The notes beneath the pieces were generated by a model that did not search any database, had not been told where the DNA came from, and worked only from the letters and a program-made list of their open reading frames with translations. From NCBI GenBank assembly GCA_022704525.1, contig JAKJGF010000014.1:1-38541 (forward strand): 38,541 bases of DNA. The letters run 5' to 3'. Source of the stretch: Bacillota bacterium (lineage in GTDB: Bacteria; Vulcanimicrobiota; SpSt-956; JAKJGF01). How positions within the stretch are numbered: position 1 is the first letter of the stretch; every line of letters starts with the position of its first letter. Both the position numbers and the translations under genes were made by a program. This document shows, piece after piece, positions 25,206 through 33,010 of the stretch.

Positions 25206-26148
25206 GCTTTTTATATTCTCTTACTGTTTCCTCAATTCCTTTTTGAATTTCAATTTCCGGATTATATCCCATAGAAAGAGCTTTTGAGACATTAAAATCC
25301 TGATTAAGACTCATTATATCCACTTTAGAAAGGGAAACAAAAGGTTCTTTTTCCGGAAAAATGAGAGAATAAAATTTTTGATATATAAAAGCCACCAGAA
25401 AAGCTAATACTCGTGGAATCATTAAAGACGGTATTCTAACATTTAACTCTTTCCCTATGATTTCTATTATCTCAGAAAGAGTAAGAGAATTTCTGTCTGC
25501 AATTATAAAGGTCTCGCCGGTTTTACCATTAAGGCCAACTTTAATTAATCCCTGACAGAGATTATCTATATGAACCATATGAATTTTATTTTTTCCATTA
25601 CCTGTAATCAAAAATCTTTTCCTCTTTATGAGTCTTATGAGTTTATAGAGAAAACCGTCTATGTCACCGGGACCGTATACGATAGAAGGACGGACTATAA
25701 TACAATTTTCATATTTCCGGCAAAGTTCTTCAGCTCTGGCTTTGGAGATATGATAGTTGCCTTTCGGCTTAAGGGGAGAATTCTCATTAAGATCTGTTCC
25801 AAAACCCATAACACCCACAGTAGAGCAAAATATAAATTTTCGAATATTTCGGGAAGCCTCTAAGAGTTTTCCTGTAAGTAAAACATTTGCTTTTTCATAC
25901 TCTTTATAAGGAAGATATTTTTCTCCTCTTAAAGCAGCAAGATGAAAAACCACATCTATATCTAAAAGAGCTGATTTAAAGAAAGAATTATCGAAAAGAT
26001 TTCCCCGGAGGATCTCTATCCTTTTATCCAGATTACTGATATTTGAAGACTCTCTTACAATACATCTTACATAATTTCCATCTGAAAGAAGTATTTCAGT
26101 CAATCTTTTCCCTACAAAGCCTGTGCCGCCTGTAATCAGAATTTTCAT
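25195..26148 (-). CDS. NAD-dependent epimerase/dehydratase-family protein (extended SDR)
   Basis: 317 residues. Rossmann GGTGFVG (7-13), DIDVVFHLAALRG (63-75), FIFCSTVGVMG (106-115) and the catalytic YHISK (Tyr132, Lys136) are all present. The substrate-binding half contains RPSIVYGPGD and IHMVHIDNL, giving best resemblance to nucleoside-diphosphate-sugar epimerases and HpnA/3-beta-HSD-like SDRs. A hydrophobic helix (about 245-262) is as in membrane-associated members. It is the first gene of the operon with the methyltransferase and GT2. A near-consensus promoter ends 6 bases before the ATG, so the transcript may be leaderless. Its stop codon lies within a heptamer repeat. Confidence 0.88.
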   Translation of the reverse strand: MKILITGGTGFVGKRLTEILLSDGNYVRCIVRESSNISNLDKRIEILRGNLFDNSFFKSALLDIDVVFHLAALRGEKYLPYKEYEKANVLLTGKLLEASRNIRKFIFCSTVGVMGFGTDLNENSPLKPKGNYHISKARAEELCRKYENCIIVRPSIVYGPGDIDGFLYKLIRLIKRKRFLITGNGKNKIHMVHIDNLCQGLIKVGLNGKTGETFIIADRNSLTLSEIIEIIGKELNVRIPSLMIPRVLAFLVAFIYQKFYSLIFPEKEPFVSLSKVDIMSLNQDFNVSKALSMGYNPEIEIQKGIEETVREYKKREK

Positions 26149-26154
26149 AAAATC

Positions 26155-26183
26155 ATTTTAACGGAGTTCTGTTTTGAAGTCAA
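26155..26183 (-). promoter_or_regulatory. near-consensus promoter abutting the epimerase start codon (candidate leaderless)
   Basis: Minus strand: TTGACT (26183-26178), 17-base spacer, TAAAAT (26160-26155), then 6 bases and the ATG at 26148. A start site 7 bases after the -10 would fall on the A of the ATG. No SD fits. Confidence 0.65.
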
Positions 26184-26221
26184 TTATAGAAAAACCTGAT
26201 GGGTAATGTGTGAAGATAACC

Positions 26222-26277
26222 CATTACGTTTTACGCTTTACTCATTACGTCTTTTCACCTTTCACTTTTCACTTCTA
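26222..26277. repeat. heptamer array (CATTACG and TTTCACT units)
   Basis: CATTACG, TTTTACG, CTTTACT and CATTACG in 7-base register (26222-26249), followed by TTTCACT-type units to 26277. A reversed partial copy (GGGTAATGTGTGAAG) lies at 26203-26217, allowing a hairpin. Confidence 0.6.
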
Positions 26278-26306
26278 TTGTCACAGATATAATTTTTTTG
26301 TATAAT
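26278..26306 (+). promoter_or_regulatory. sigma-70-type promoter of the GH13-like gene
   Basis: TTGTCA (26278-26283), 17-base spacer, TATAAT (26301-26306). It directly abuts the end of the heptamer array. SD AAAGGTG precedes the ATG at 26340. Confidence 0.7.
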
Positions 26307-26339
26307 TAATAAAATTTTAAATAAAAAGGTGAAAAAATT

Positions 26340-28595
26340 ATGAATAATTTCTCAAATCTAAATTCCATAATAAAATCCTCTTCAAATCCAAAAAGAAAAG
26401 ATAAGATCACCTATATGATTCCGAAAGCCTGGACAATTGATCCTCTCAGAGGTGCAGACCATCTTCAGGAATTGGTTTCATCAGGAGAAATTACCAGACC
26501 TGTAGCCATAGAATCTCCTTATAAATTAATAGAAACAGCCCTTAAGAGAATATTAGATTATAATAAAAAACAGGCCTCTCATATAGAACAAGAAAAAAAA
26601 GAAATTGATTTACAGACAGGTCGGGGTATTACAGCAGTTAATGGTCTCGCAAGGGTTCTTTCTATGTATGACCATGACGGTGATGGTTTTATCGGCTCAA
26701 ATCAAAAAGAGAATATTATCCTCAATAAAGATGGAATCTGTGAGATGGGAACCTTTATAAAAAACATTCTTATTCTTCCCTATCTTAAAGCACTGGGTTT
26801 TAACACTGTCCATCTTCAGCCCATAACTGAAATCGGTCTTTACGGTCATAAAGGAAATCTCGGTTCACCCTTTGCCATTCGTGATCCCTTTTCTATAGAT
26901 CCGAATCTCGCTGATCCTCTTTTCGAGGAGAATGCAGAACAACAATATATGGCTTTTATAGAAGCCGCTCATGCTCTGGGCATAATGGTTGTCCAGGAAG
27001 TAATACCCAGAACCCTTTCAATAGACTCAAAAATTCTGGAGAACCATCCTGAATATGGCTACTGGGTAAAAGAAGGTTCTGCTAAAAGAATGCCCAGGTA
27101 TTACCATCCTGATTATGAATATGCCACGTCCGAAGGAAAGAGAAGATTTTCTGATAATAAGTCCTTTGAAGCCTGGTTTTACAGTGAATATCAGGATAAA
27201 ATTTATAGCGGGAAATACTCTGTTTATGACCTTATAGATGTAAACCTTACAGATCCTGAATATGCAAGTTTCTTTATGGCCACACCTGATACTGTAAAAA
27301 GAGAAGAAAAAACAGGAAGACTCATAGGATATTATAAAGATCAATCTCTTCATTCGGAGGTATTCCCTGCCTTCTGCGATACGCCTTTTGAAATTCAACC
27401 TTTCTGGCAGGATGTAACTTATCTTCGTCTCTATGAAGATAAACACGGTGATCTGCCTCTTGTAAGGCCTCTGTCTTTCGTTACTGCAAAATTCTTTAAA
27501 GATGTAGAACCGCAAATAGAAAAAAAATATAGAAATCAACCTGTATGGGATATGATTACAGGTTATTTCGATAAATTCAAAAATATGGGTGTAGACGGTT
27601 TCGTACTGGATATGGGGCATGCTCTCCCTTATGATCTAAAAAAAGCCATTAAAGATGTACTTCCCAATGTATGGGAAGAAAATCTGGCAGCACCCTTTTC
27701 CTTCCTTGCAGAAACTCCAATAGTAATAACAGGTAAAGTTTTTGCCTATGGAGAACCAGGATATAACAATAAAGAAGAAATGAAATACTATGAAGAAAAT
27801 CCCCAGGAAACCATACTTTACCACATAAAAAATATACGCCGTCTTTTTGAAGAGGTAGCAGAATTTGATTCCTATAAAGGTAAAATGTTCGGTTTCCCTG
27901 ATAACTATAATACAAAACGTATAGGTCAATCCACGGCTACAAGAGATTTATTAAAAGCTCCCTGCAGAGAAGGAACAGCTATTCCTGACTTTACGAGGGC
28001 ACCTGTTAACCAGGGAAAAGCACGAAAGATTTCTCTTCTTTACTATACACTTTTCAGGGTATTTTCCGAAAAACCTGATTCACCCTTTCTCTTTAATCCT
28101 GTTTTCGGCACAGAATTTGTAGCAACTTCTACTATAAATGTGGGTTTAAATACCCATATAGCCGAAGCAAATCAATTTTTTGATTATATGAGTGACGAAG
28201 AACAGCAGTTAAAGCCTGAAGCAGAAAAATTACTCTTAATGAGTAAACCGGATAAATCAACAGGTGAATGGACAAATGACCATCACTTTATAGGAGAAAT
28301 CCTTGAAGTAAATTGTGCTATTCAGAAGTTAAAACCACTTTTAATTACACATAAACATCTTGACGTTTTAAATACCAGAAGGAGTGAAATTTTATTCCTC
28401 TCTTTATCTTCTCCTGAAGAATCCGGTGAACACCTGGCGATAGTATCAAATCTGGATTTAGAAGAAGAACATTCAGTGGAATTACCTTTTGTTATAAGAC
28501 GATATTATCTGAACAGACCAGATTATTCTCCTGAGGAAGGAGAAAAGGGACAGGTAAAACTTTCTCCCGGCCATATAACAATCTTTACATATTAA
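26340..28595 (+). CDS. alpha-amylase-family (GH13-like) glycoside-active protein
   Basis: 751 residues, no signal peptide. The TIM-barrel signatures are divergent but recognisable: ILPYLKALGFNTVHLQPITEIG (144-165, entry strand in two parts), AAHALGIMVVQEVIPR (209-224) and DGFVLDMGHALP (419-430, Asp424 at the nucleophile position of GH13 region II). A DxDxDG loop (DHDGDGFIG, 111-119) resembles a calcium-binding EF-hand or dockerin loop. The C-terminal 110 residues form a beta domain ending in SPGHITIFTY, as amylase domain C. Architecture suggests an intracellular maltosyltransferase, GlgE-like or glucan-branching-type enzyme; specificity cannot be told. It has its own promoter and terminator, so it is monocistronic. 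Confidence 0.78.
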   Translation: MNNFSNLNSIIKSSSNPKRKDKITYMIPKAWTIDPLRGADHLQELVSSGEITRPVAIESPYKLIETALKRILDYNKKQASHIEQEKKEIDLQTGRGITAVNGLARVLSMYDHDGDGFIGSNQKENIILNKDGICEMGTFIKNILILPYLKALGFNTVHLQPITEIGLYGHKGNLGSPFAIRDPFSIDPNLADPLFEENAEQQYMAFIEAAHALGIMVVQEVIPRTLSIDSKILENHPEYGYWVKEGSAKRMPRYYHPDYEYATSEGKRRFSDNKSFEAWFYSEYQDKIYSGKYSVYDLIDVNLTDPEYASFFMATPDTVKREEKTGRLIGYYKDQSLHSEVFPAFCDTPFEIQPFWQDVTYLRLYEDKHGDLPLVRPLSFVTAKFFKDVEPQIEKKYRNQPVWDMITGYFDKFKNMGVDGFVLDMGHALPYDLKKAIKDVLPNVWEENLAAPFSFLAETPIVITGKVFAYGEPGYNNKEEMKYYEENPQETILYHIKNIRRLFEEVAEFDSYKGKMFGFPDNYNTKRIGQSTATRDLLKAPCREGTAIPDFTRAPVNQGKARKISLLYYTLFRVFSEKPDSPFLFNPVFGTEFVATSTINVGLNTHIAEANQFFDYMSDEEQQLKPEAEKLLLMSKPDKSTGEWTNDHHFIGEILEVNCAIQKLKPLLITHKHLDVLNTRRSEILFLSLSSPEESGEHLAIVSNLDLEEEHSVELPFVIRRYYLNRPDYSPEEGEKGQVKLSPGHITIFTY

Positions 28596-28640
28596 ATATT
28601 GAACAGTGAGACTGTTCACTGTCCAATATTTACATTTTTT
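28594..28640 (+). terminator. rho-independent terminator after the GH13-like gene
   Basis: Hairpin AAATATTG (28594-28601), mismatch, ACAGTGA (28603-28609), loop, TCACTGT (28616-28622), mismatch, CAATATTT (28624-28631), then ACATTTTTT. The left arm overlaps the stop codon. Confidence 0.8.
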
Positions 28641-28664
28641 AAGGAGGTGGAGGACGGGACGTAA

Positions 28665-28805
28665 CAGGTGAAACGTGAAGTGTAAAAAGTGAATGATGAT
28701 AATTGATTATAACCACATAGTAACTCAAGTAATCTTTGCCTGTTTTCAAGATAATTTATTTTACTTTTCATCGTTCCTTTTCACTTCTTTTCATCACCCG
28801 TCATT
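28665..28805. repeat. dispersed GTGA-type units flanking a spacer
   Basis: Forward units near 28666-28695 (GGTGAAA, CGTGAAG, AGTGAAT) and reverse units at 28764-28805 (TTTTCAT, TTTTCAC, TTTTCAT). The arms are more diverged than at the other sites. The phosphatase ATG follows the right arm, so this stretch forms its 5' region. An SD-like AAGGAGG at 28641 has no start codon near it. Confidence 0.45.
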
Positions 28806-28807
28806 TT

Positions 28808-29440
28808 ATGAAAACAGAAATTATACTTGTAAGACACGGTGAAACAGAAGCCAATATAATGAATGTTTTTCGAGGGCAACTGAATGTAAACTTAAATGAA
28901 AACGGTCTGAAACAGGCAGAAGAACTAGGCGAGGTTCTACAAAAAAGAGAGATAAAAGCAATCTATTCTTCACCTTTAAAACGCGCTCTTGAGACTGCAA
29001 ATATTATAGCCCGGAAGCACAATATGGAAGTAAAAATACACGAAGGCTTTAATAATATAAGTCTTGGAGAGTGGGAGGGAAAATCAAAAGAAACTATACA
29101 AAAAAACTATCCTGAGTTCTGGCATCAGTGGGTATATGATACAGAAAATATAGAAATACCGGGAGGAGAGAAACTCTCTCAAGTAAGAGACAGAGCTTTT
29201 ATGACTCTTAAAGAACTGATCCAGGACAATAGAGGAGAGACTTTTATAATAGTCTCTCACCGGTGTGTTCTTAAAGTTCTTCTTTCTGCCGTCCTGGATA
29301 TAGGAGGAAAATATTTCTGGAAAATTTATCTGGATAATGCTTCTTACAGCACAGTGAAATATGATGATGAACAGGGATTTTCTGTTACACTCCTTAATGA
29401 AACCTGCCATTTATCAAAAAAGGCCTATGAAGAATTTTAA
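28808..29440 (+). CDS. histidine phosphatase (phosphoglycerate-mutase-like) family protein
   Basis: About 210 residues from the ATG at 28808; an upstream TTG at 28736 would add 24 residues translated from repeat DNA and is rejected. The catalytic motif is IILVRHGET (phospho-acceptor His10), with SSPLKRALETANIIA, NNISLGEWEGKS and a second His in VSHRCVLKVLL completing the active site. Family members include CobC, GpmB-like and broad-specificity sugar or nucleotide phosphatases; the sequence does not separate these. No SD is visible. It converges on the nucleotidyltransferase gene with a large hairpin between. Confidence 0.85.
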   Translation: MKTEIILVRHGETEANIMNVFRGQLNVNLNENGLKQAEELGEVLQKREIKAIYSSPLKRALETANIIARKHNMEVKIHEGFNNISLGEWEGKSKETIQKNYPEFWHQWVYDTENIEIPGGEKLSQVRDRAFMTLKELIQDNRGETFIIVSHRCVLKVLLSAVLDIGGKYFWKIYLDNASYSTVKYDDEQGFSVTLLNETCHLSKKAYEEF

Positions 29441-29464
29441 CCGGTGGTTACGTATGTTGCACAG

Positions 29465-29548
29465 CCAAAAGAAAAGAGTTTATAGTCCAGAAGGCAGGAT
29501 TCAGAAGTGGCAGGACTTATTCTGAGTCCTGGATTCTGCTTTCTTTGG
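29465..29548. repeat. nested inverted repeat with CAGGA/CAGAA units
   Basis: Core CAGGACT (29511-29517) pairs with AGTCCTG (29525-29531) around a 7-base loop. Outside it GCAGGATTC partly pairs with GATTCTGC, and CCAAAAGAAAAG (29465-29476) with CTTTCTTTGG (29539-29548). It probably acts as a bidirectional terminator between convergent genes and belongs to a third heptamer-like family. Confidence 0.6.
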
Positions 29549-29620
29549 ATCTTCATAAAAATTCACTTTACTCCTCTTTAACATGCAGGGGTAAGTAATT
29601 CCTGCCCGGTGCTTCGCCAT
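29501..29620 (-). CDS. possible 39-residue small ORF coupled to the nucleotidyltransferase gene
   Basis: ATG at 29620 overlaps the upstream stop codon (TAATG), a typical coupling arrangement. The peptide begins MAKHRAGITYPCMLKRSK and is basic; the end runs into the inverted repeat at 29465-29548. It may be a real small protein, but the DNA here (GGCAGGAATTAC facing GTAAGTAATTCCTGCC-type sequence) also looks repeat-like, so this is weak. Confidence 0.25.
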   Translation of the reverse strand: MAKHRAGITYPCMLKRSKVNFYEDPKKAESRTQNKSCHF

Positions 29621-32600
29621 TACAATGATATATGGAAACCTTGCAACAGATCCGCTATTATTCCATATGTTTCAATATTACATACTTTAAGTTTATTAAA
29701 TAATTTTTTAGATGCCGTGGGAACATCTTCATTCCTGTAAGGAGAAAATCTGACGAGATATTTCATTGTATCTTCTGCTACTTCATCATCAGCAGCAACT
29801 GTTAACCTGTAAAGATCTCTTAAATTCTTAATAAAATAGAAATACTTCTTGAGAATTTCTATTTTATCTTTGTATTTAATATTCTTTTGTGAAAGAATAT
29901 TAAATACATTATCACATATATTTTCTCTTATTTGAAACTTTGCCTTGGCAATAAGAAGAAAATTCTCTATATCTCTAAGACCTCCGCGACATTCCTTCAG
30001 ATTAATAGATTCCTTCATAAGTTTTTTCTGAGCAATATGCCTGGCTTTCATATCTTTTATCATCTGTGAAATATATTTCTCAGATTGTTCAAATATATAA
30101 GGTCTTATTATTCTATCAACAAATTCATATTCAATTTTTCTGCTTCCTATAAGTAATTTTGAACCCAGAAGTTGAGATTTATCTATAAAATGTTCATCAT
30201 CCTGTTCCTGTTGAAAATATTCTTCAAGTTCTGAAAGCATAGTAATATAATGACCAAAATGCTCTGCAAATCTGTAATGTGGCAGCATACCTCTTTTTAT
30301 GATCTCAGAATTCATCTTGATTATTATTCTGGAAAGAATCTTTCTCAGATTTTCATCATCTGAATCAAGTAAAACTATTACATCAAAATCATCTACATAG
30401 GCCTGTTCTCTTGCATGACCTCCTGCTTTATAAATTCCAAAAAGATCATCAGTAATAATTTTATGTCCTTCCTGATTTTCAATTTCTTCCTTACATATAA
30501 GAAATAAATGTGTAAGATAATTATCAGAAAATTCTGTAAATTCAGCATTTATCTGCTCTAAAGGAGCACCCTCAAAGGTAAGCATAGCTACTCTTACAAA
30601 TTCAAAATTATAATAATCTCCCAGTTCAGTTTTCCTTTCCTTAATCAGCTCTATATCTTCAAGTACTCCAAATACACCAACATTTATCTCTTTAAGCTTT
30701 TCAGGAGAACTCAGGAATTTAACATATTCAGGAAGTTTTTCAAGTATACTGTAAAAAAACCCTTTAAAATAGCTGCTTGTAGAATAATATAATAAACATA
30801 AGTGTTTTAAGTTATCAAGTATTTCATTCAACTCGGTAGCAGTCTCTCCATCTAAAGCCATTTCAAAAATTTTCACATCTTCAGAATCAATTACCATAAG
30901 ATAGTCATTTACAAGAGCAGGATCATCACCAAATAATTCAGCTATTCTATTAGTCACATCATTAAAATCAGGAAGAAGCTTTAAAAAAACCCTGTTAAAT
31001 TCAAGGAAAAGTTCCTTTCCCCCGTAATTCCTGCCAAACTTAAAAAGTGCTCTGAAAGTCATAAAAAGAGGATAAAAGGAATATTTCCCCACAGATACAT
31101 AACTTTTTATAAGTATCTCTTTTCTCCAGGGTGTTAATAGATTAAAATCCTTTATATATCTCTTTAAAACCTTTCCATCAGGTTCTAAAAGTACTTCTAG
31201 AAGATCATCCCAGTAAGTATTTCCTTCAAAAAAACTCCCTCGCTTTATATATTCAAAGGCTATATTCATCTTTCGTTTTTCTTCTTTTTTTGGTTTTAAT
31301 GTCTTAATGGCAGATAATGGAAATAAAGCAACCGTATCACTTACGTGAGTTTGAAATCTTCCTACCATAGGAGTCGATTTATTAAGGGCCACAGAATTTA
31401 TCGAAGGTTCTTCCTTTTCGCTTTCCTTTATCAATTCAGAAAAAACTGTTATACGTCTGAGATGAGAACTGAACCTGTCAAAAAGAACTACTGCTATTTC
31501 ATGGGATTTTCTTACCTGAACTTGATAATCGTGGACAACATCATGCCAGGGTCTTATTGCACCGATCTGTTCATAACCAAGGAAGGTGGCAATTCTATCC
31601 ATGTTATCAAATACATAACCTTCATTGAGATTTATATCTTCATCCTGAACTATAAAAAGCTGATAAATATATCTGAATATTTCTACAGAGCTCAGAGCTT
31701 CTTCCAGCTGATTATAGAGTTCTTCCTCTTCCTTGTCCAATTCCTTGAGTTTCTCGAGTATATCCCAGCCATTGACTTCATCAAGGCCCCAGACAATTTT
31801 AGCTAAATATATAAATCCTTTAAGCATTCTTATACTGTCAAGTTTCGGATTTAGATAATCTTTTTTAGGACTCCTTAATAACAATGAATGAATTTCTCCA
31901 AGTATCCCTCTTATATAAGCTTCATGATATATGTTATTTCCATAAGGTTTATAAAAATACCTGTATACTATATCTCTTCTAAAATCATTAAATAATTTAT
32001 CACTCCCTATTATCTTAGCTGCCCCAAGGACTTCTGTAATAAAGACAAAATCATGATTATGGCTACTCAGGTAATCCCAGAATTCCTGAATTGTGGAATA
32101 ATATCTATCCATTCCCATCATTTCAGCAGGATGAAAATGCAATCTTGTTGAATGAATAATCATCTGTTTATTTAATTTACTTATGGCAAGGCCGAAATTT
32201 TTACTTACATCTCTTTCCCTTGTTATAATACCGACGTCTATATCATCCTGATCAGCCCTTGCTCCCACACCACATATAGCAAATTCCGGCATTTCTTCAC
32301 CTTCCATCAGTAAATAAAGCAATGTATTCATATAGCTTGCCGTGAGGGATCTAAATTTTTTACCTGCTTTTCTCATAAAAGCTTTATAAATAGCGGGTCT
32401 CTGGTTTTCTTTTGAAGTAACCAGTTCCATACTGAGAGCATCTACGGCCTTCAGATTCATATTAAGAAACTGTATGGCATAATAACATCCCAGGAAATTA
32501 AGTTTTTCTTCTAAATTCCTGCCCACATCTACAATAGTATCCATATCGTCTGAAAAATCACGAAGATTCCAGAAGTGAATCTTATCCAGACTATCATGTC

Positions 32601-32715
32601 TTTCAAGAGCGGAAAGAAGTTCATCTTTATATTTTGAAATAGTAAGAATGTATTTCTGATTGTGTGTCCCAAGCTTTTTAGAACTTTCTTCCAATTTTAA
32701 CCATAAATCCTGCAA
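29620..32715 (-). CDS. large protein with two GlnE/GlnD-type nucleotidyltransferase motifs
   Basis: 1031 residues from a TTG at 32715, 11 bases after SD AAGGAG. Motif 1 (147-163, ICGVGARADQDDIDVGII) and motif 2 (760-783, GIYKAGGHAREQAYVDDFD then VIVLL) each fit the nucleotidyltransferase pattern of a Gly-rich turn and a DxD pair; the second closely follows the GlnE layout GxxKxGGxExxxxSDxD. Downstream is LKECRGGLRDIENFLLIAK (906-924), the GGLRDIE helix motif of GlnE/GlnD. Each motif is followed by a long helical region. Two-module length resembles GlnE (about 950), which adenylylates glutamine synthetase, but overall similarity looks low and there is no GlnD HD or ACT domain. Target unknown; not assigned to glnE. 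Confidence 0.75.
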   Translation of the reverse strand: MQDLWLKLEESSKKLGTHNQKYILTISKYKDELLSALERHDSLDKIHFWNLRDFSDDMDTIVDVGRNLEEKLNFLGCYYAIQFLNMNLKAVDALSMELVTSKENQRPAIYKAFMRKAGKKFRSLTASYMNTLLYLLMEGEEMPEFAICGVGARADQDDIDVGIITRERDVSKNFGLAISKLNKQMIIHSTRLHFHPAEMMGMDRYYSTIQEFWDYLSSHNHDFVFITEVLGAAKIIGSDKLFNDFRRDIVYRYFYKPYGNNIYHEAYIRGILGEIHSLLLRSPKKDYLNPKLDSIRMLKGFIYLAKIVWGLDEVNGWDILEKLKELDKEEEELYNQLEEALSSVEIFRYIYQLFIVQDEDINLNEGYVFDNMDRIATFLGYEQIGAIRPWHDVVHDYQVQVRKSHEIAVVLFDRFSSHLRRITVFSELIKESEKEEPSINSVALNKSTPMVGRFQTHVSDTVALFPLSAIKTLKPKKEEKRKMNIAFEYIKRGSFFEGNTYWDDLLEVLLEPDGKVLKRYIKDFNLLTPWRKEILIKSYVSVGKYSFYPLFMTFRALFKFGRNYGGKELFLEFNRVFLKLLPDFNDVTNRIAELFGDDPALVNDYLMVIDSEDVKIFEMALDGETATELNEILDNLKHLCLLYYSTSSYFKGFFYSILEKLPEYVKFLSSPEKLKEINVGVFGVLEDIELIKERKTELGDYYNFEFVRVAMLTFEGAPLEQINAEFTEFSDNYLTHLFLICKEEIENQEGHKIITDDLFGIYKAGGHAREQAYVDDFDVIVLLDSDDENLRKILSRIIIKMNSEIIKRGMLPHYRFAEHFGHYITMLSELEEYFQQEQDDEHFIDKSQLLGSKLLIGSRKIEYEFVDRIIRPYIFEQSEKYISQMIKDMKARHIAQKKLMKESINLKECRGGLRDIENFLLIAKAKFQIRENICDNVFNILSQKNIKYKDKIEILKKYFYFIKNLRDLYRLTVAADDEVAEDTMKYLVRFSPYRNEDVPTASKKLFNKLKVCNIETYGIIADLLQGFHISL

Positions 32716-32762
32716 ACTAAAGTTTCTCCTTCCTGTAAGTTAAGGTATTCTTTAACAACAAG

Positions 32763-32792
32763 AAAAATTCAGGGGGGGCTTAAGCCCCCCTT
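32763..32792 (-). terminator. rho-independent terminator with 18-bp palindrome
   Basis: GGGGGGCTTAAGCCCCCC (32773-32790) is a perfect palindrome; on the minus strand it is followed by CTGAATTTTT. It ends the secreted-repeat-protein transcript before the nucleotidyltransferase gene. Confidence 0.85.
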
Positions 32793-32824
32793 AAAGAAAT
32801 CACTTATTAATTTAAATAAAAAAC

Positions 32825-33010
32825 TTATATTTTCTTATCCAGAAATAATTTCAAAGTACAATCTTTAGTAGAATTAGACTTTAAGGAAGGATAAAAATAA
32901 TAAATTCCCTCAGGTAAAATCTTACCTACAAGTTTTTTATAATTCTTATTCTGCATTACAACTTTATGCTTTGAGTCCTCTATTCTAAGACCTATCTCAC
33001 CTGTTTCCAC
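32825..33010 (-). CDS. probable C-terminal part of the secreted repeat protein in another frame
   Basis: 61 codons beginning with a GTG that overlaps the end of the upstream ORF by 14 bases. There is no SD. The sequence (ETGEIGLRIEDSKHKVVMQN and so on, ending KLFLDKKI) looks like beta strands and continues the upstream protein logically: removing one T from the TTTT just before the overlap gives STIIS-VETGEIGLRIED. I read it as the C-terminal domain of the 32997-33740 gene after a +1 frame break. A terminator follows. Confidence 0.5.
   Translation of the reverse strand: METGEIGLRIEDSKHKVVMQNKNYKKLVGKILPEGIYYFYPSLKSNSTKDCTLKLFLDKKI

Noticed and set aside
25163-26277. CRISPR array from the repeated units
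   Set aside because: The units are 7 bases, have no unique spacers and face each other in opposite orientation.
27027-27620. 197-codon minus-strand ORF inside the GH13-like gene
   Set aside because: Antisense to a clear enzyme gene, rich in Phe/Ile/Tyr from the reversed codons and without family features.
28736-28808. Upstream TTG start for the histidine phosphatase
   Set aside because: It would translate heptamer-repeat DNA and puts 24 extra residues before the conserved N-terminal strand.
31345-31806. 153-codon plus-strand ORF inside the nucleotidyltransferase gene
   Set aside because: Antisense shadow with no promoter, SD or domain.
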